Of a stretch of DNA of 64,000 nucleotides, positions 35,534-45,024 are shown in pieces; position 1 is the stretch's first letter; each line of letters starts with the position of its first letter. The notes under the pieces were generated by a model, which saw nothing but the letters and a program-made list of their open reading frames with translations, ran no database searches and had not been told where the DNA came from. This stretch comes from JACKIP01 sp963710165 (GTDB taxonomy: Bacteria; Pseudomonadota; Alphaproteobacteria; Micavibrionales; Micavibrionaceae): positions 222,010 through 286,009 of the forward strand of contig CAVPYZ010000002.1 of the NCBI GenBank assembly GCA_963710165.1, read 5' to 3'. The position numbers and the translations under genes are program-made.

Positions 35534-38296
35534 ATGATTCACGCACAATCACAAGAAACTGCACAGAATACGCTGTTAAAACCACAGGCGGTTATTTTAA
35601 CGCGCGGTGAATTTACACTGTTAAAACCTAGCGGCGAAATCATTACAGGCAAAGCCCAACAGCTACAAAATCATTTGGATCAGATACCGCTGCTCTGTTG
35701 TTTCAAACCACATTTTAAAGACATTCATATTCATCCTGATATGTCGATACTGGATGTTCTTGAACTATTCGCTTTTGCGCGACCTGCGCAATTTTGCGTG
35801 CCGAGCGTCCATGGAATGGCAAAATCGCTTGGTTTGCAAGCCCCCGCAAATGACGAAGAAACCGCCATGGCATTGATCGAATGTATGGAGACATTGCTTT
35901 ATGATTTGAAAAATGATCCTTTTAAGAAAAATGCTGACCCGCTTTTAATTGCCCAAGTTATGGGTCAAAGGGGAACAGGATGGGCATGGACGCCCTATAT
36001 TTGTAATGTTCTAGGTAAACTATATGACCCAAAAGCCATACCGGATAGTAAGGCCGCGATGCGTATCTGGAAACATTTACCGGAGTGGAGCGAAAACGCG
36101 CCACCGCCGCCCGCATCTCACCAAGCCATAACAGGCGAAGAAGCATCTGCCAAACTCGATGCGCTTTTGAAAGCAGGTGGCAAGGATGTGGAGGAACGCG
36201 CCGTACAAAAAGACTATACACGCACCATGACCCATATCTTCAAACCCACAACCGAAGATGATGAAACCCACGTTTTACTGGCAGAGGCAGGAACAGGTGT
36301 GGGCAAAACACTGGGCTATCTTGCGCCCGCATCGGTATGGGCAGAAAAAAACGAGGGCGCCGTCTGGATTTCGACCTATACAAAAAACCTGCAACGCCAG
36401 ATTGATCAAGAGCTTTACAAGCTTTATCCAAATGAGGAATTGCGCGCGCAAAAAACCGCCATTCGGAAAGGGCGGGAGAATTATCTATGTTTACTTAATC
36501 TGGAAGAAGCAAGCGCCGCGGCGCTGACAGTCCGTGACTCACAACAAGCTGTTGCCGCGGGTTTAATGGTGCGCTGGACAGCCGCCACCAAAGACGGCGA
36601 TTTAACCGGCGCCGATTTTCCGGGTTGGCTATCAACATTATTGGGATTTCAACGGTCAAAAGCCTTGGCTGATCGTCGTGGTGAATGCATTTACGCGGCG
36701 TGCGATCATTACCATAAATGTTTTATTGAACGCGCCGCACGCAAAAGCCAACACGCACGTATTGTTATTGCCAATCACGCATTGGTTATGATTAATGCCG
36801 CACTGTCATCTTCTTCTGACGATATGCCCAGCCGTTATATCTTTGATGAAGGCCATCATTTATTCGACGCGGCGGACAGCGCATATGCTATTAATTTGAC
36901 CGCGCTTGAAACCAAAGATTTGCGTCGCTGGATCATCGGGCCGGAAGGCGGAAAGAAAGGACGTGCCCGCGGATTAAAAAAACGTATCGAGGATTTAATC
37001 AAAGGCAATTCACAAGCAGAAGGCCATTTACAAGCTGCAGAAAATGCCGCGCGTCAATTTCCTGCGGCAGGATGGACAAAACGCCTTTCAAATGATTTGC
37101 CGGACGGATCCTTTGAAAAATTTTTCCAAGCCATCTATCAACAAGTGCACATACGAAGCAATGGTCGGGACGGGCCATATTCTCTGGAGACAGATGTTTT
37201 TCCTCTGCATGACAATATCCTGCCCCTGGCAATTGAAAGTCAGAAAATTCTTAAAAATCTGCAAATGCCCCTGATACGCCTTGCCGAATATATGCGACTG
37301 CGTCTTGAAAATGATACGGAGGGCATGCTAAGCGCCGATGAGCGCCGACGGCTAGATAGCTTGTCTTCTTCACTGGAGCGTCGCGCCCATCATCAAATTG
37401 CCGGATGGATTTCCGCCATCGAAATGCTGAAGCAAGGGCAGGGGATGGAAGGCTTCATTGAATGGTTCGAGATTACAAGGATAGAAGGCCAAGCCATTGA
37501 TCTGGGTCTCTATCGTCATTGGGTTGACCCGATGCGCCCGTTTGCCGCCAGTATGAAACCACATGCCCGTGGTATTGGTATAACGTCTGCAACGCTGACA
37601 GAGGCGGGCGAATGGGATAAAGCCAGAAACATGACAGGAATCGATTATCTGAGCCGGCAACCCGCTTACTTTTCCGCAAAATCCCCGTTTGATTATCAAA
37701 ACCGCTCACGTATTTTTATTATTAATGACGTGCGTAAAGATGATATGAAACAAGTCGGCGCCGCCTATGAAGCGCTTTTTAAGGCATCCGGCGGCGGCGC
37801 GCTTGGCTTATTTACCGCGATCAGTCGTTTAAAACGTGTTCATTCCCTTATTACTGACGGTTTATCAGATCAGGATATTTCGCTTTATTCCCAGCACATA
37901 GACGAGATGGATCCGGGCACACTGGTCGATATTTTTCGTGATGAGGAAAATTCATGTTTGCTGGGAACAGATGCCATTCGGGACGGAGTCGATATTCCGG
38001 GACGATCATTACAACTCATCGCATTTGACCGCGTTCCATGGCCGCGCCCAACAATTTTGCACAAATCACGACGTAATGAATTTGGACGCAAAGAGTATGA
38101 CGACATGATCACGGGATTAAAGCTGAAACAAGCTTTCGGTCGTCTTATCAGGACGGCACATGACAAGGGCGTTTTTGTTATGCTTGACCCGATAATGCCT
38201 TCACGTTTATTCTCCGCCTTTCCCGAAGGCGTCGACATTCAAAAATGCGGCTTAAGCGATGCCATACAACAGATAAAAGAATTCTTACATGATTAA
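35534..38296 (+). CDS. DinG/XPD-family ATP-dependent DNA helicase
   Basis: A superfamily 2 Fe-S helicase. Walker A is EAGTGVGKTLGYLAPA near residue 255 and the DEAH-type box is FDEGHHLFD near 438. Four cysteines between them (NYLCLL, GECIYAACDHYHKC) are placed as the 4Fe-4S ligands of DinG and XPD. The C-terminal motifs GITSATLTEAG, WEGVD-like IRDGVDIPG and QAFGRLIRT are present. A 230-residue N-terminal part without clear motifs makes it longer (920 aa) than E. coli DinG; such long forms are normal in alphaproteobacteria. The role is likely D-loop or R-loop unwinding. The next gene overlaps its stop by eight bases. Confidence 0.93.
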   Translation: MIHAQSQETAQNTLLKPQAVILTRGEFTLLKPSGEIITGKAQQLQNHLDQIPLLCCFKPHFKDIHIHPDMSILDVLELFAFARPAQFCVPSVHGMAKSLGLQAPANDEETAMALIECMETLLYDLKNDPFKKNADPLLIAQVMGQRGTGWAWTPYICNVLGKLYDPKAIPDSKAAMRIWKHLPEWSENAPPPPASHQAITGEEASAKLDALLKAGGKDVEERAVQKDYTRTMTHIFKPTTEDDETHVLLAEAGTGVGKTLGYLAPASVWAEKNEGAVWISTYTKNLQRQIDQELYKLYPNEELRAQKTAIRKGRENYLCLLNLEEASAAALTVRDSQQAVAAGLMVRWTAATKDGDLTGADFPGWLSTLLGFQRSKALADRRGECIYAACDHYHKCFIERAARKSQHARIVIANHALVMINAALSSSSDDMPSRYIFDEGHHLFDAADSAYAINLTALETKDLRRWIIGPEGGKKGRARGLKKRIEDLIKGNSQAEGHLQAAENAARQFPAAGWTKRLSNDLPDGSFEKFFQAIYQQVHIRSNGRDGPYSLETDVFPLHDNILPLAIESQKILKNLQMPLIRLAEYMRLRLENDTEGMLSADERRRLDSLSSSLERRAHHQIAGWISAIEMLKQGQGMEGFIEWFEITRIEGQAIDLGLYRHWVDPMRPFAASMKPHARGIGITSATLTEAGEWDKARNMTGIDYLSRQPAYFSAKSPFDYQNRSRIFIINDVRKDDMKQVGAAYEALFKASGGGALGLFTAISRLKRVHSLITDGLSDQDISLYSQHIDEMDPGTLVDIFRDEENSCLLGTDAIRDGVDIPGRSLQLIAFDRVPWPRPTILHKSRRNEFGRKEYDDMITGLKLKQAFGRLIRTAHDKGVFVMLDPIMPSRLFSAFPEGVDIQKCGLSDAIQQIKEFLHD

Positions 38297-38840
38297 ATCA
38301 CTAAATTTTCTATTAATTATTGGATTCATATATTTTTTGCCGTCTTATTCTTTTGCTCAAAAATATACTGATCAAATTAGTTTTTCATTTAAACATTTTC
38401 AAAAATTTGTAGCTGAGGAAAGTTTGATAAATTTACCTTCTTATCTACCTTTCCAAGAGTATGTTGATGCTTCATATGTTTATGTTGGTTTAAAGCGTGA
38501 AGAAGGAAAACCAAATTTCATCATAAAATTTGGTTTAACTGAAAATTGTTTTGGAGAAAATTTTTGTAGTTTAGGTACTTATTATACCGAACAGCTTAAC
38601 CAAATACTTTCAGAAAATATGGAATCCCTTTTTCACGAAACGGCAAAAAAAGTAAACTTGGATAGAAACATTACAGGATATTATATACCTTCAGAATGTT
38701 ACGCATATTGTAATGAAGAAAAATTAGTTTGGTTTGATAAAAATCAATTACATCTAATTGGCACTAAATTTTCATCCTCTAATAAATCGCAAATTAATGA
38801 AAATCTTATAAAATCAGCTAATTCTATAATATTGAAATGA
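38289..38840 (+). CDS. secreted hypothetical protein, AT-rich gene
   Basis: A signal peptide (MIKSLNFLLIIGFIYFLPSY, cleavage near SFA-QKY) opens a 183-aa protein of unknown family. The mature part has four cysteines (ENCFGENFC, ECYAYC) that could form two disulfides, and is rich in Asn, Lys and Tyr. The gene is clearly more AT-rich than the helicase before it and the LOG gene after it, though it overlaps both (8 bp and 4 bp). It was therefore probably fitted into an existing operon, or its codon use is relaxed. Confidence 0.75.
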   Translation: MIKSLNFLLIIGFIYFLPSYSFAQKYTDQISFSFKHFQKFVAEESLINLPSYLPFQEYVDASYVYVGLKREEGKPNFIIKFGLTENCFGENFCSLGTYYTEQLNQILSENMESLFHETAKKVNLDRNITGYYIPSECYAYCNEEKLVWFDKNQLHLIGTKFSSSNKSQINENLIKSANSIILK

Positions 38841-39763
38841 ATATAAACATGTCTTCAAAAATTGATTCTGCAACCGTTTATCTTGGTTCCTCCGGTCATG
38901 CGCGCCCTGTTTTTTATGAACAAGCGAATACGCTGGGTCAAATGATGGCAGAACACGACGTTCGTCTTATTTTTGGGGGCATGAATGCGGGCTCTATGCG
39001 CACGCTCAGCCACGGCGTTCTTGATCATGGCGGTGAAGTGACGGGTGTTATTCCCACGCGAATCCGTGATAGTGAGCGTGTCTCTCATAACATTACAAAA
39101 CTGATCGACGTCGAAAGCATGTGGGAGCGTAAAAAGCTGATGTTTGATCTGGGTGATTGCCTGATCATGATGCCGGGCGGCTATGGCACACTTGATGAGG
39201 GGTTGGAAGCCGTTTACTGGAAAGCGCTCGCTCTTCATAATAAGGACATTATCTTTATTGATGTTGACGGATATTACAGCCCACTTTTCAAGTTTATTGA
39301 TGAAAGCATTCATAACGGATCAATGCATTCTGATATCCGCAAACTATTTACTGTGCTAGATAAAGTGGAAGAGATCGATTTCTCACAAATCACTTTAAGT
39401 CATAACGGATCACAAGGCGGGTCAATAGATGATCATTACCCGCATTTTGAAGAAGAGATATTTGCCCCAACGCGCACCCCGCTGATTATAGATACAGCGG
39501 ACGTGCCCAGCATTTACAAGCTTATGACGGCGCTTGTTACCAAACAACTTTCCGCACATGATCGTCAAATTGGTCTTCTGAATAAGAACGGCCAGTTTGA
39601 TCATTTATTGGAGTGGGTCAAAATTGCCGCGAAAGAGCGTTTTATTACCAAAAAATGCCCAAACCTAATGACAGTCAGAAAAACTGCACGCGGGTTGATG
39701 AACGCGCTCGAAAAGAAAGAGCATATTGTCATTGATTTACATCGTGATAAATGGGGTGATTAG
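38837..39763 (+). CDS. LOG-family protein with C-terminal extension
   Basis: The first 180 residues are a LOG/TIGR00730 Rossmann fold, the family of cytokinin riboside 5'-monophosphate phosphoribohydrolases: VYLGSSGHARPVFYEQA, LIFGGMNAGSM, a GVIP segment, WERKKLMF with the catalytic Arg, and MPGGYGTLDEGLEA (PGGxGTxxE) near residue 113. The usual GLMG loop is replaced by AGSM. The protein is 308 aa where LOG proteins are about 190; the last 120 residues have no known match. It starts at the ATG overlapping the previous stop, or at the ATG 12 bases later. Substrate: a nucleoside monophosphate by family. Confidence 0.85.
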   Translation: MNINMSSKIDSATVYLGSSGHARPVFYEQANTLGQMMAEHDVRLIFGGMNAGSMRTLSHGVLDHGGEVTGVIPTRIRDSERVSHNITKLIDVESMWERKKLMFDLGDCLIMMPGGYGTLDEGLEAVYWKALALHNKDIIFIDVDGYYSPLFKFIDESIHNGSMHSDIRKLFTVLDKVEEIDFSQITLSHNGSQGGSIDDHYPHFEEEIFAPTRTPLIIDTADVPSIYKLMTALVTKQLSAHDRQIGLLNKNGQFDHLLEWVKIAAKERFITKKCPNLMTVRKTARGLMNALEKKEHIVIDLHRDKWGD

Positions 39764-39764
39764 C

Positions 39765-40337
39765 CTAAAAACCGCCGTCAAAGCTCATCTGTGTTTCACA
39801 ATTTGCAGAATAGATCTGGATATCGTTACGATTGCTCAGCATTAGAATTTGGCGGCATTTTGAAACTCCTGTCATCGGCACATACTCGACTGATCCATTT
39901 TGCGGGACTTTCATCACCGCATTTTCAGTTGTAACAGTTTCAAGCGTTGCTTTCTTTTTATCCTTGGAAATTTGAATATTGCTGACTGTAACTTCCGCCT
40001 CGAAGTCATCAACGGTTGAGTCTGTTGTTAATAATGTTTCAATATATTTTTCTTTATTAAAACTGACGCTATTTTTCTGTGATGGATACCCTGGAATTAA
40101 ATAACTCATCGAACTTTTGAAAAAAGCATTTGAATGTAAATGGCGTTCGAAAAAAGAGCTTAAATCTTCAGGTTCGTAAGAGCCTATGTCATTAGCTCTG
40201 TTTGTGACGTCCTGCACAAAAGCTTCGACGTTGGTGTTATTTAGACGTGTCACATTGTGGCTATCTTGGGCAAAGGCAATATGTGCAAACAAACATAGAA
40301 ATAAAGTATATACACCTATAAAAATATATTGCCCCAC
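39765..40337 (-). CDS. exported hypothetical protein, 190 aa
   Basis: A signal peptide (MGQYIFIGVYTLFLCLFAHI, cleavage near AFA-QDS) and a mature part of about 167 aa. It begins with helices (VEAFVQDVTNRANDIGSYE, a serine-rich SFFERHL), followed by beta strands with YSANCETQMSF at the end. The order, two to three helices and then a curved sheet, resembles NTF2-like domains but I cannot assign it. Two cysteines (SKCRQIL, ANCETQ) may pair. It is convergent with the LOG gene, one base apart. Confidence 0.7.
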   Translation of the reverse strand: MGQYIFIGVYTLFLCLFAHIAFAQDSHNVTRLNNTNVEAFVQDVTNRANDIGSYEPEDLSSFFERHLHSNAFFKSSMSYLIPGYPSQKNSVSFNKEKYIETLLTTDSTVDDFEAEVTVSNIQISKDKKKATLETVTTENAVMKVPQNGSVEYVPMTGVSKCRQILMLSNRNDIQIYSANCETQMSFDGGF

Positions 40338-40403
40338 GTGCCGACCTTTTCTTAAAAATTTTGATTTATTTAAGTATAAACACTGTTTCCTAAAAAAAGA
40401 CTA

Positions 40404-41474
40404 ATGCGCTTTTGCAAATTCAAAAAACAAGTTAAATTACACAACATGTTTGAACGCCATATATATCAAGACAATTTGAACTTATCTGATTTTAGTTTTT
40501 TAAAAAATCTCAACTCAAATTATAAAATAGGAAAAGAAGAAATTAGATTCAAAGAAGAATCTAATGACTTAGTACTCGTAGATATTTCATTAAAAAAGTC
40601 AGACCGCAGCAACAAATTATCATTTTACTTATTGCCGTCACTATCAGTTTTAAAACAAAATAACTATGGCTACAGATTTATCATCTATGCAAAAAAAAGA
40701 GGTGAAAATAACTACAAATACTATTGCTTGGATCATGTCGGGACAGACATTATTACGAATGAACAAGTTGCAGAAGTCATTGATCTTCCCGATATAAATC
40801 TAATAGAAGAAGAACGAATTGATTACTTTGGCGATCTTATAGAGGTAAGCTCTCTATATATTATTATATCTGGCACAAATTTGTCAGAGTTAAAAACGCT
40901 AGCTTTATTCCTTGGAATTACTTTTTTTTCCAAAAAGGAAATCGGAGCGTCACTTAAAGAATATGAAGATATAAGTATTGATGTTCCTGCCATCAGCCAG
41001 ATTGAGCAACCAAAAGAAATTTCACACAAAATTTGCGCCCCGATGAGTGTTTCGATGGTGTTACAAAGTTATGGGTTGGACATTGATCCCTTAAAACTTG
41101 CACAATATTGTTATGCAGAAAAACATGATCACTACGGTATATGGCCCAATAGCATCTGGGCAGCGTCAAAATATGATATCAAAGGAATTGTTACAGCCTT
41201 AAGTTCCTATGATGAACTTGAAATTATATTGAATGCAAAAATTCCTGTTATCGTCACATTGACTTACAAGAAAGGCGAACTCACAGATGCGGCAGTGCCA
41301 GAAACCTCAGGGCATCTTATGGTTGTTACAGGTATTAGTGATGATGGCATAATTGTAAATGATCCCGGTGCAAAAAATGCGTCTGAAGTAACGCGCGTTT
41401 ATAATAAGGAAGAGTTTGGCAAAGCCTGGTTAGAGACAAAATTTGGCATTTGCTATATTTTTGAAAGACCCTAA
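40404..41474 (+). CDS. C39-like papain-fold peptidase with N-terminal domain
   Basis: The C-terminal half (residues about 195-356) is a C39-like papain fold: Cys211 in HKICAPMSVSMVLQSYG, His304 in GHLMVVTGISDDG and Asp320 in IIVNDPGAKN form the expected triad. The first 190 residues are a separate beta-rich domain with no clear match. No signal peptide and no ABC transporter is nearby, so this is not a bacteriocin-exporting C39 protease. It resembles the stand-alone peptidase C39-like family proteins of unknown substrate. The start is uncertain: the ATG at 40404 or the one at 40446 (MFERHIYQDN). The gene is AT-rich. Confidence 0.75.
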   Translation: MRFCKFKKQVKLHNMFERHIYQDNLNLSDFSFLKNLNSNYKIGKEEIRFKEESNDLVLVDISLKKSDRSNKLSFYLLPSLSVLKQNNYGYRFIIYAKKRGENNYKYYCLDHVGTDIITNEQVAEVIDLPDINLIEEERIDYFGDLIEVSSLYIIISGTNLSELKTLALFLGITFFSKKEIGASLKEYEDISIDVPAISQIEQPKEISHKICAPMSVSMVLQSYGLDIDPLKLAQYCYAEKHDHYGIWPNSIWAASKYDIKGIVTALSSYDELEIILNAKIPVIVTLTYKKGELTDAAVPETSGHLMVVTGISDDGIIVNDPGAKNASEVTRVYNKEEFGKAWLETKFGICYIFERP

Positions 41475-42226
41475 GTCACATCCTCAATTTCTTTTGGTTT
41501 GCGATGATAGAAAGTTGCGCCTTTGCGCCATAGATGAAAGGCTTCGTAATGAATTCCCAATATAACTTTGAATGTCATCAGCGGAAAACGCAGCACCGTT
41601 TTTAAAATATTCTTATCTGTCAGCTCCTTTTGCTGTCCGTCCCACAGCGCGGTCAGGATTTTACCTTCTTCAATAAATTGATGTATGCCGACGTTAAACT
41701 CTTCATCCGGCGGACTCACGCGAAATTCATATTTACAATCCATCTGAATAAATGGCGATACATAAAATAGCTTCTCGGTCGCTTGTAATATATTATCCAA
41801 AGGTTCTTTTTCCAGGGGCAGCATATAGCCGTGCTGTTCCCCGAATGTGTTTTTCACCTGATAAAGAACAGCTTTCAAAACACCGTTTTTATTGTGGCAG
41901 AAATAGATACTAATCGGATTGAAAACATATCCCCATAAACGCGGAAAACATAAGACAAATATCTTACCACCCGCTATATCGATATTTTTCTTAACGGCTG
42001 CAGCTTCAATCCACGGACGAATGTCAGCCCCATCGCGCGTGGCATGGTCTTTATTATGAAAGGATAAAATATTCCATTTATTAAACGAGAAATATTTTAA
42101 TTTTTTTGAGAGAGCCGGTAATTCATCAAGGTCCAGAAAAATGCTGAAAACCCGATAGGTAAATTTATGGGAGAAGGGGATATGCCGCCCGTGAAAGACC
42201 TTACCGATATAAAGCGATGATTTCAT
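41471..42226 (-). CDS. DUF1365 family protein
   Basis: A 251-aa DUF1365 protein: LYIGKVFHGRHIPFSHKFTY at the start, then RLWGYVFNPISIYFCHN and YQVKNTFGEQHGYMLP. The biochemical role is not known; the family is nearly always found with the FAD-dependent oxidoreductase directly upstream, and in several alphaproteobacteria the pair belongs to a singlet-oxygen or photo-oxidative stress regulon with photolyase and a cyclopropane fatty-acid synthase-like gene. Here the FAD gene ends exactly where this one starts. No cfa-like gene is present. Confidence 0.92.
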   Translation of the reverse strand: MKSSLYIGKVFHGRHIPFSHKFTYRVFSIFLDLDELPALSKKLKYFSFNKWNILSFHNKDHATRDGADIRPWIEAAAVKKNIDIAGGKIFVLCFPRLWGYVFNPISIYFCHNKNGVLKAVLYQVKNTFGEQHGYMLPLEKEPLDNILQATEKLFYVSPFIQMDCKYEFRVSPPDEEFNVGIHQFIEEGKILTALWDGQQKELTDKNILKTVLRFPLMTFKVILGIHYEAFHLWRKGATFYHRKPKEIEDVT

Positions 42227-43507
42227 TTAATCGAATACCGGCCTGCAGTTTTCACCAGCAGGGCTTTTATCAGTTGTTATCCACGGACGATCTTTTCCGC
42301 CTAATTCCTCTGCAACGCTTAATCCCGCACTTAAGCCATCTTCATGAAAACCATATCCGCACCATGCGCCGCAAAACCATGTGCGGTTGATTCCCTGTAT
42401 GTCCGCGATCTTATCCCATCCCCCAAGCGCGCTTTTACCGTATTGCGGGTGTGAATAATTTGTCTGATAAAGAATATTACTCGGCTCGAATGGTGGATTA
42501 ATAGTGACAAAATAATTTTGTCCACGATCTATAAAAGGTTGAAGTAGGTTCATCCAGTAAGTCACATAAGGTTCATGACCCATATCAGACTGAATAAAAT
42601 TCCAGCTTGCCCATGCTTTACGACTTTTGGGCATCAAGCGTTTATCTTGATGAAGATAGGCTTGATTCGGTTTATAAGGAAACGCCTCCAAAACCTTTTT
42701 CTCATCCTCTGTGGGACGGGCAAGCATTTTTAATGCCTGATCGCTATGAACGGCGAGGACGACTTGCTCAAACTGTTCGGTCTTGCCGCCCTCCTGAACA
42801 ATTTCAACGAAATCTTTGTGACGTATAACATCCGTAATTTTGGTATTAAGATTAATTTTGTCCTTCAACGTATTGGCGATTGCATCCACATATGTTTTTG
42901 ACCCACCGCCAACCGTGCGCCATTGTGGTCTTTTATTGACATCAAGAATTAGAAGTCCATGGTTTTTGAAAAATTGATAAAAGCTTTTCATGGGAAAGTT
43001 TTTTATCTGTGTAGGGTCACCCGACCAGATAGCCGCCGCCATCGGAAAAATGTGCCGCTCAGCAAATAAATTGGAGTAGCGTTTGCGTTTCAAGTACTTT
43101 CCGAGCGTTTCTGTTCCTTCGAATGTTTCTTTATCAAGAGCCCTATAAAAACGTACAAGTTCAATCAACATCCACCAATGTTTGGGATTGAAATAATTCG
43201 ATAGATTAGAAAACAGGGCGTTGCTGGAATACTCGTATTTTTTTTCATTCAAACTCACCGCAAATGACATGTCGCTTTCCACCGCAGACACATCCAGATG
43301 CTCAAATAGCTTCAGCAGGTTCGGATACGTCCAGTCATTAAAAACGATAAATCCCGTATCAATGGCGGGGTGTCCGTCAATCTCGACTGTATTGGCATGC
43401 CCGCCAACACGATCATTTGCTTCGAATATAGTCACGTCATGATTTTGATCTAAAAGCCACGCCGCGCTTAATCCCGTTATGCCTGTCCCAATAATTGCAA
43501 TTTTCAT
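42227..43507 (-). CDS. FAD-dependent amine-oxidase-type oxidoreductase
   Basis: The N-terminus is a textbook FAD site: MKIAIIGTGITGLSAAWLLD followed by FEANDRVGGHANT. NTGF-like DTGFIVFND and the C-terminal FCGAWCGYGFHEDGL (second FAD contact) complete the fold. The substrate is unknown; its partner DUF1365 and the photolyase upstream suggest modification of membrane lipid under light or oxidative stress, as proposed for the homologous pair in other bacteria. It lies 15 bp after phr and abuts the DUF1365 gene, all on one transcript. Confidence 0.93.
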   Translation of the reverse strand: MKIAIIGTGITGLSAAWLLDQNHDVTIFEANDRVGGHANTVEIDGHPAIDTGFIVFNDWTYPNLLKLFEHLDVSAVESDMSFAVSLNEKKYEYSSNALFSNLSNYFNPKHWWMLIELVRFYRALDKETFEGTETLGKYLKRKRYSNLFAERHIFPMAAAIWSGDPTQIKNFPMKSFYQFFKNHGLLILDVNKRPQWRTVGGGSKTYVDAIANTLKDKINLNTKITDVIRHKDFVEIVQEGGKTEQFEQVVLAVHSDQALKMLARPTEDEKKVLEAFPYKPNQAYLHQDKRLMPKSRKAWASWNFIQSDMGHEPYVTYWMNLLQPFIDRGQNYFVTINPPFEPSNILYQTNYSHPQYGKSALGGWDKIADIQGINRTWFCGAWCGYGFHEDGLSAGLSVAEELGGKDRPWITTDKSPAGENCRPVFD

Positions 43508-43522
43508 TCAGGGTAGTATGAC

Positions 43523-44962
43523 CTAATTTTTCAGACTTTGAAATGCCTCAAGCGCGCGGTCACGTGCTTCCATGTGTTCGACAAGTGGTTTCGGATAAGT
43601 TTCACCCAGTTTTACGCCTGCCTTTTCCAAAACATCTTTGGGGGCTTCCCATGGACGATTGCGATATTTCTGCGGCAGGTCCTTCACCTCTGGCACATAT
43701 TTACAGATGTATTCGCCCTCTGTATCGAACTTCTCGCCTTGCGTAATCGGATTAAATATTCGGAAGTAGGGCGCGGCATCGGCACCGCTTCCTGCTATCC
43801 ATTGCCAAGACGCGCTATTACTTGCCAAATCGGCATCAAACAAACAGTCCCAAAACCACTCTTCCCCTATATGCCAATGCACCATCATATGCTTGACCAA
43901 AAACGACCCGACCAACATGCGTGAGCGGTTATGCATGTAACCGGTCTGATATAATTCACGCATCGCCGCATCAACCATAGGATAGCCTGTCTGACCATAG
44001 CGCCAGCGGTTCAGCTCTTCCTCATCTGCTTTGCGCCATGGAAATCTGTCGAATTTCGATTGCAGGTTTTCACGCGGCAAATCAGGGAAATTGTAAAGTA
44101 AGCTATAAGAAAATTCGCGCCAGCCAATTTCAGAACAAAAATGATCAATGTCTTTAGACGGCACATCATGCGCATGGGCGTAAGTTTTGGCTGCATGCCA
44201 TAATTGACGGGGAGAGATATGTCCCCAATGCAGATATGGTGACATGCGCGAGACATGTTCTTCTGCCGGGTTGTTGCGACCTTCTTTATATCCGTCCAGC
44301 CCGTCCTCTAAAAAGTCATTCAGACGCTCTTGCGCGCCGTCCTCTCCAACCTTCCAGTCTTTTATAACATCCTTGTTCCAGTCACCTTCACCTTCCGGTA
44401 GCAAATCAAGATCATCCAGCTTGATTAACAGGTTATCGCTTCCGCCATAAGTCAAACGCTCCGGCGCATTTAAAGGCTCTGATGGCTCACCTGCGGGCAA
44501 ACACCCTTTCTTATAAAACGGTGTAAATACTTTATAGGGATCACCGCTTTGATTTTTGATGGTCCATGGCTCCCATATTAATGACCCTTTAAAGCTTTGC
44601 ACCTCAATATCATTATCTTCCAAAGATGATTTGATTTTTTTATCTCTATCAACGCGCCACGGTTCATAGCATCTGTTCCAGTAAACACTCTGTGCGCCTG
44701 TTTCTTCGATAATCTGGGGAAGTATCTCTTTCGCATTACCCTTCCGCAGGATTAGATGACCGCTGAGGTCAGCATTCAGATTTTTCAAAGCATGATGCAA
44801 CCACACACGACTAGCCGCGCCCATTTTCCATTCCCCTGCATTTTCGTCATCCAGAATGTATAGGGGGATGATGGGGGCGCCTTCGTTATTAGCAGCGTAC
44901 AGGGCAGGGTTGTCTCCGCAACGTAAATCTTGTCGAAACCAAACGAGAATAGGGGCAGTCAT
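43523..44962 (-). CDS. phrB: deoxyribodipyrimidine photolyase
   Basis: It repairs cyclobutane pyrimidine dimers with blue light. The N-terminal antenna domain begins ILVWFRQDLRCGDNPAL; the C-terminal FAD domain carries RMSPYLHWGHISPRQLW, GYPMVDAAMRELYQTGYMHN and SNSASWQWIAGSGADAAPYF. The tryptophan electron-transfer residues lie in this region, so it should be a functional class I CPD photolyase. The ATG at 44962 has an AAGGA site; an upstream start at 45004 would add 14 residues and is unlikely. It heads phrB-FAD-DUF1365 and follows the tetR gene by 62 bp. Confidence 0.95.
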   Translation of the reverse strand: MTAPILVWFRQDLRCGDNPALYAANNEGAPIIPLYILDDENAGEWKMGAASRVWLHHALKNLNADLSGHLILRKGNAKEILPQIIEETGAQSVYWNRCYEPWRVDRDKKIKSSLEDNDIEVQSFKGSLIWEPWTIKNQSGDPYKVFTPFYKKGCLPAGEPSEPLNAPERLTYGGSDNLLIKLDDLDLLPEGEGDWNKDVIKDWKVGEDGAQERLNDFLEDGLDGYKEGRNNPAEEHVSRMSPYLHWGHISPRQLWHAAKTYAHAHDVPSKDIDHFCSEIGWREFSYSLLYNFPDLPRENLQSKFDRFPWRKADEEELNRWRYGQTGYPMVDAAMRELYQTGYMHNRSRMLVGSFLVKHMMVHWHIGEEWFWDCLFDADLASNSASWQWIAGSGADAAPYFRIFNPITQGEKFDTEGEYICKYVPEVKDLPQKYRNRPWEAPKDVLEKAGVKLGETYPKPLVEHMEARDRALEAFQSLKN

Positions 44963-45024
44963 AAAAATCCTTTTAATTTGAAATAATGAACTAGCGCGGT
45001 TCAAATAATTTTAAACTTTGAATT

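Noticed and set aside
35958..36431. Several minus-strand ORFs of 60-90 codons inside the helicase gene
   Set aside because: They are shadows of the DinG-like gene, with no ribosome sites and no family resemblance.
40404..41474. C39 peptidase as part of a bacteriocin exporter
   Set aside because: There is no ABC transporter, no leader-peptide gene with a GG motif and no membrane domain in or near the gene.
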